In this document: positions 63,899 to 64,000 of the stretch, in pieces | Numbering within the stretch: position 1 is the stretch's first letter | How the letters are laid out: each line of letters starts with the position of its first letter | From: JBNJFY01 sp051747265 | GTDB taxonomy: Bacteria > Bacteroidota > Rhodothermia > Balneolales > Balneolaceae | Assembly: GCA_051747265.1 (NCBI GenBank) | Contig: JBNJFY010000004.1 | Coordinates: 400,207-464,206, forward strand | Reading direction: 5' to 3' | DNA: 64,000 nucleotides | Translations under genes and position numbers: made by a program | Notes under the pieces: model-generated | What the model was told of the DNA's origin: nothing | Databases searched by the model: none | The model's input: the letters and a program-made list of their open reading frames with translations, nothing else

Positions 63899-64000
63899 GT
63901 ATAACGGACTTGCGCTTAAACGGCGTAGGGTTACAGGCAACAAATTAATTATTAGCAGGGTAGGGGTTAGCGGGGAAAGATGCCAATGGGGCGATCAGAT
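63899..64000 (-). other. Integron attC site, truncated by the window edge
   Basis: R' box GTATAAC (63899-63905), left arm GCGCTTAAACGGCGTAGG and most of the loop are visible. The R'' arm lies beyond 64000, so the array continues to the right. Confidence 0.82.

Larger units (their letters stand above)
46475..64000 (-). mobile_element. Integron gene-cassette array (incomplete at the right edge)
   Basis: Consecutive gene-plus-recombination-site units are read on the - strand. At least nine intact or nearly intact attC sites share the same architecture: RYYYAAC and GTTRRRY ends and two arms that pair except for bases unpaired at fixed positions in one arm. Gene stops lie inside or just before the R'' box, and starts lie 10-100 bp after R'. 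Unpaired bases are always on the high-coordinate arm, so the array polarity is leftward and intI/attI should lie beyond 64000. Cargo is toxin-antitoxin pairs, a thioredoxin, lipoproteins and unknowns. No integrase is in the window. Confidence 0.85.

Noticed and set aside
46475..64000. Phage or conjugative element instead of an integron
   Set aside because: No phage structural, transfer or replication genes are seen; the single-gene units with attC-type sites fit an integron better.

Overview
The window looks like a chromosomal segment of a Bacteroidota-, Balneolota- or Rhodothermota-type bacterium. The grounds are a DUF4837 lipoprotein, several lipoproteins and outer-membrane barrels, weak ribosome-binding sites, moderate GC, and a trp operon with an embedded tryptophanyl-tRNA synthetase. 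This placement rests on gene content only. I saw no rRNA, tRNA or CRISPR array.

Layout. (1) 0.1-9.7 kb, + strand: a large PAS/GAF sensor kinase, a receiver-kinase fusion and a CheY-like receiver, followed by a HEAT-repeat membrane protein, a family-2 membrane glycosyltransferase and a YaiO-like outer-membrane barrel. Together these look like a signalling-controlled exopolysaccharide or surface-glycan locus. (2) 9.8-17.1 kb: housekeeping enzymes (HD phosphohydrolase, DUF3137 protein, thioesterase, M42 peptidase, DUF1684 lipoprotein, M1 peptidase) and two copies of a 128-bp MITE-like repeat. (3) 17.1-18.4 kb: a gene-free array of small palindromes, then an OprD-like porin, a TsdA-like dihaem cytochrome and an unknown gene on the - strand. 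(4) 22.0-35.9 kb: one co-directional block on the + strand. A trp leader peptide with an attenuator terminator precedes trpE-trpS-trpG-trpD-trpC-trpF-trpB-trpA. A DUF4837 lipoprotein and bioF, a BioH-like esterase gene, bioC, bioD and bioA follow. (5) 35.9-39.3 kb: two copies of a heptamer-repeat element flank OsmC, MddA-like and hydrolase-LuxR genes. (6) 39.4-45.8 kb: a secreted ankyrin-type protein, a hairpin cluster, a PAS/HisKA_2 kinase and a CPBP protease.

(7) About 46.5 kb to the right edge: an integron gene-cassette array, the most notable content of the window. Short genes, mostly on the - strand, are separated by imperfect palindromes of 127-134 bp. These end in integrase core boxes (GTTRRRY and its complement). 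Their arms pair except for bases unpaired at fixed positions on one arm only, which is the signature of attC sites. The polarity of the unpaired bases agrees with the gene direction and predicts that the integrase and attI lie beyond position 64000. The cargo is three toxin-antitoxin pairs, a membrane thioredoxin, a six-bladed-propeller lipoprotein and several unknown, often exported, proteins. Several junctions carry a longer 400-750-bp composite in which the second attC arm is replaced by a palindrome-rich repeat. A non-cassette island (dihydrofolate reductase-like, EVE-domain, monooxygenase and MarR genes) sits inside the array.
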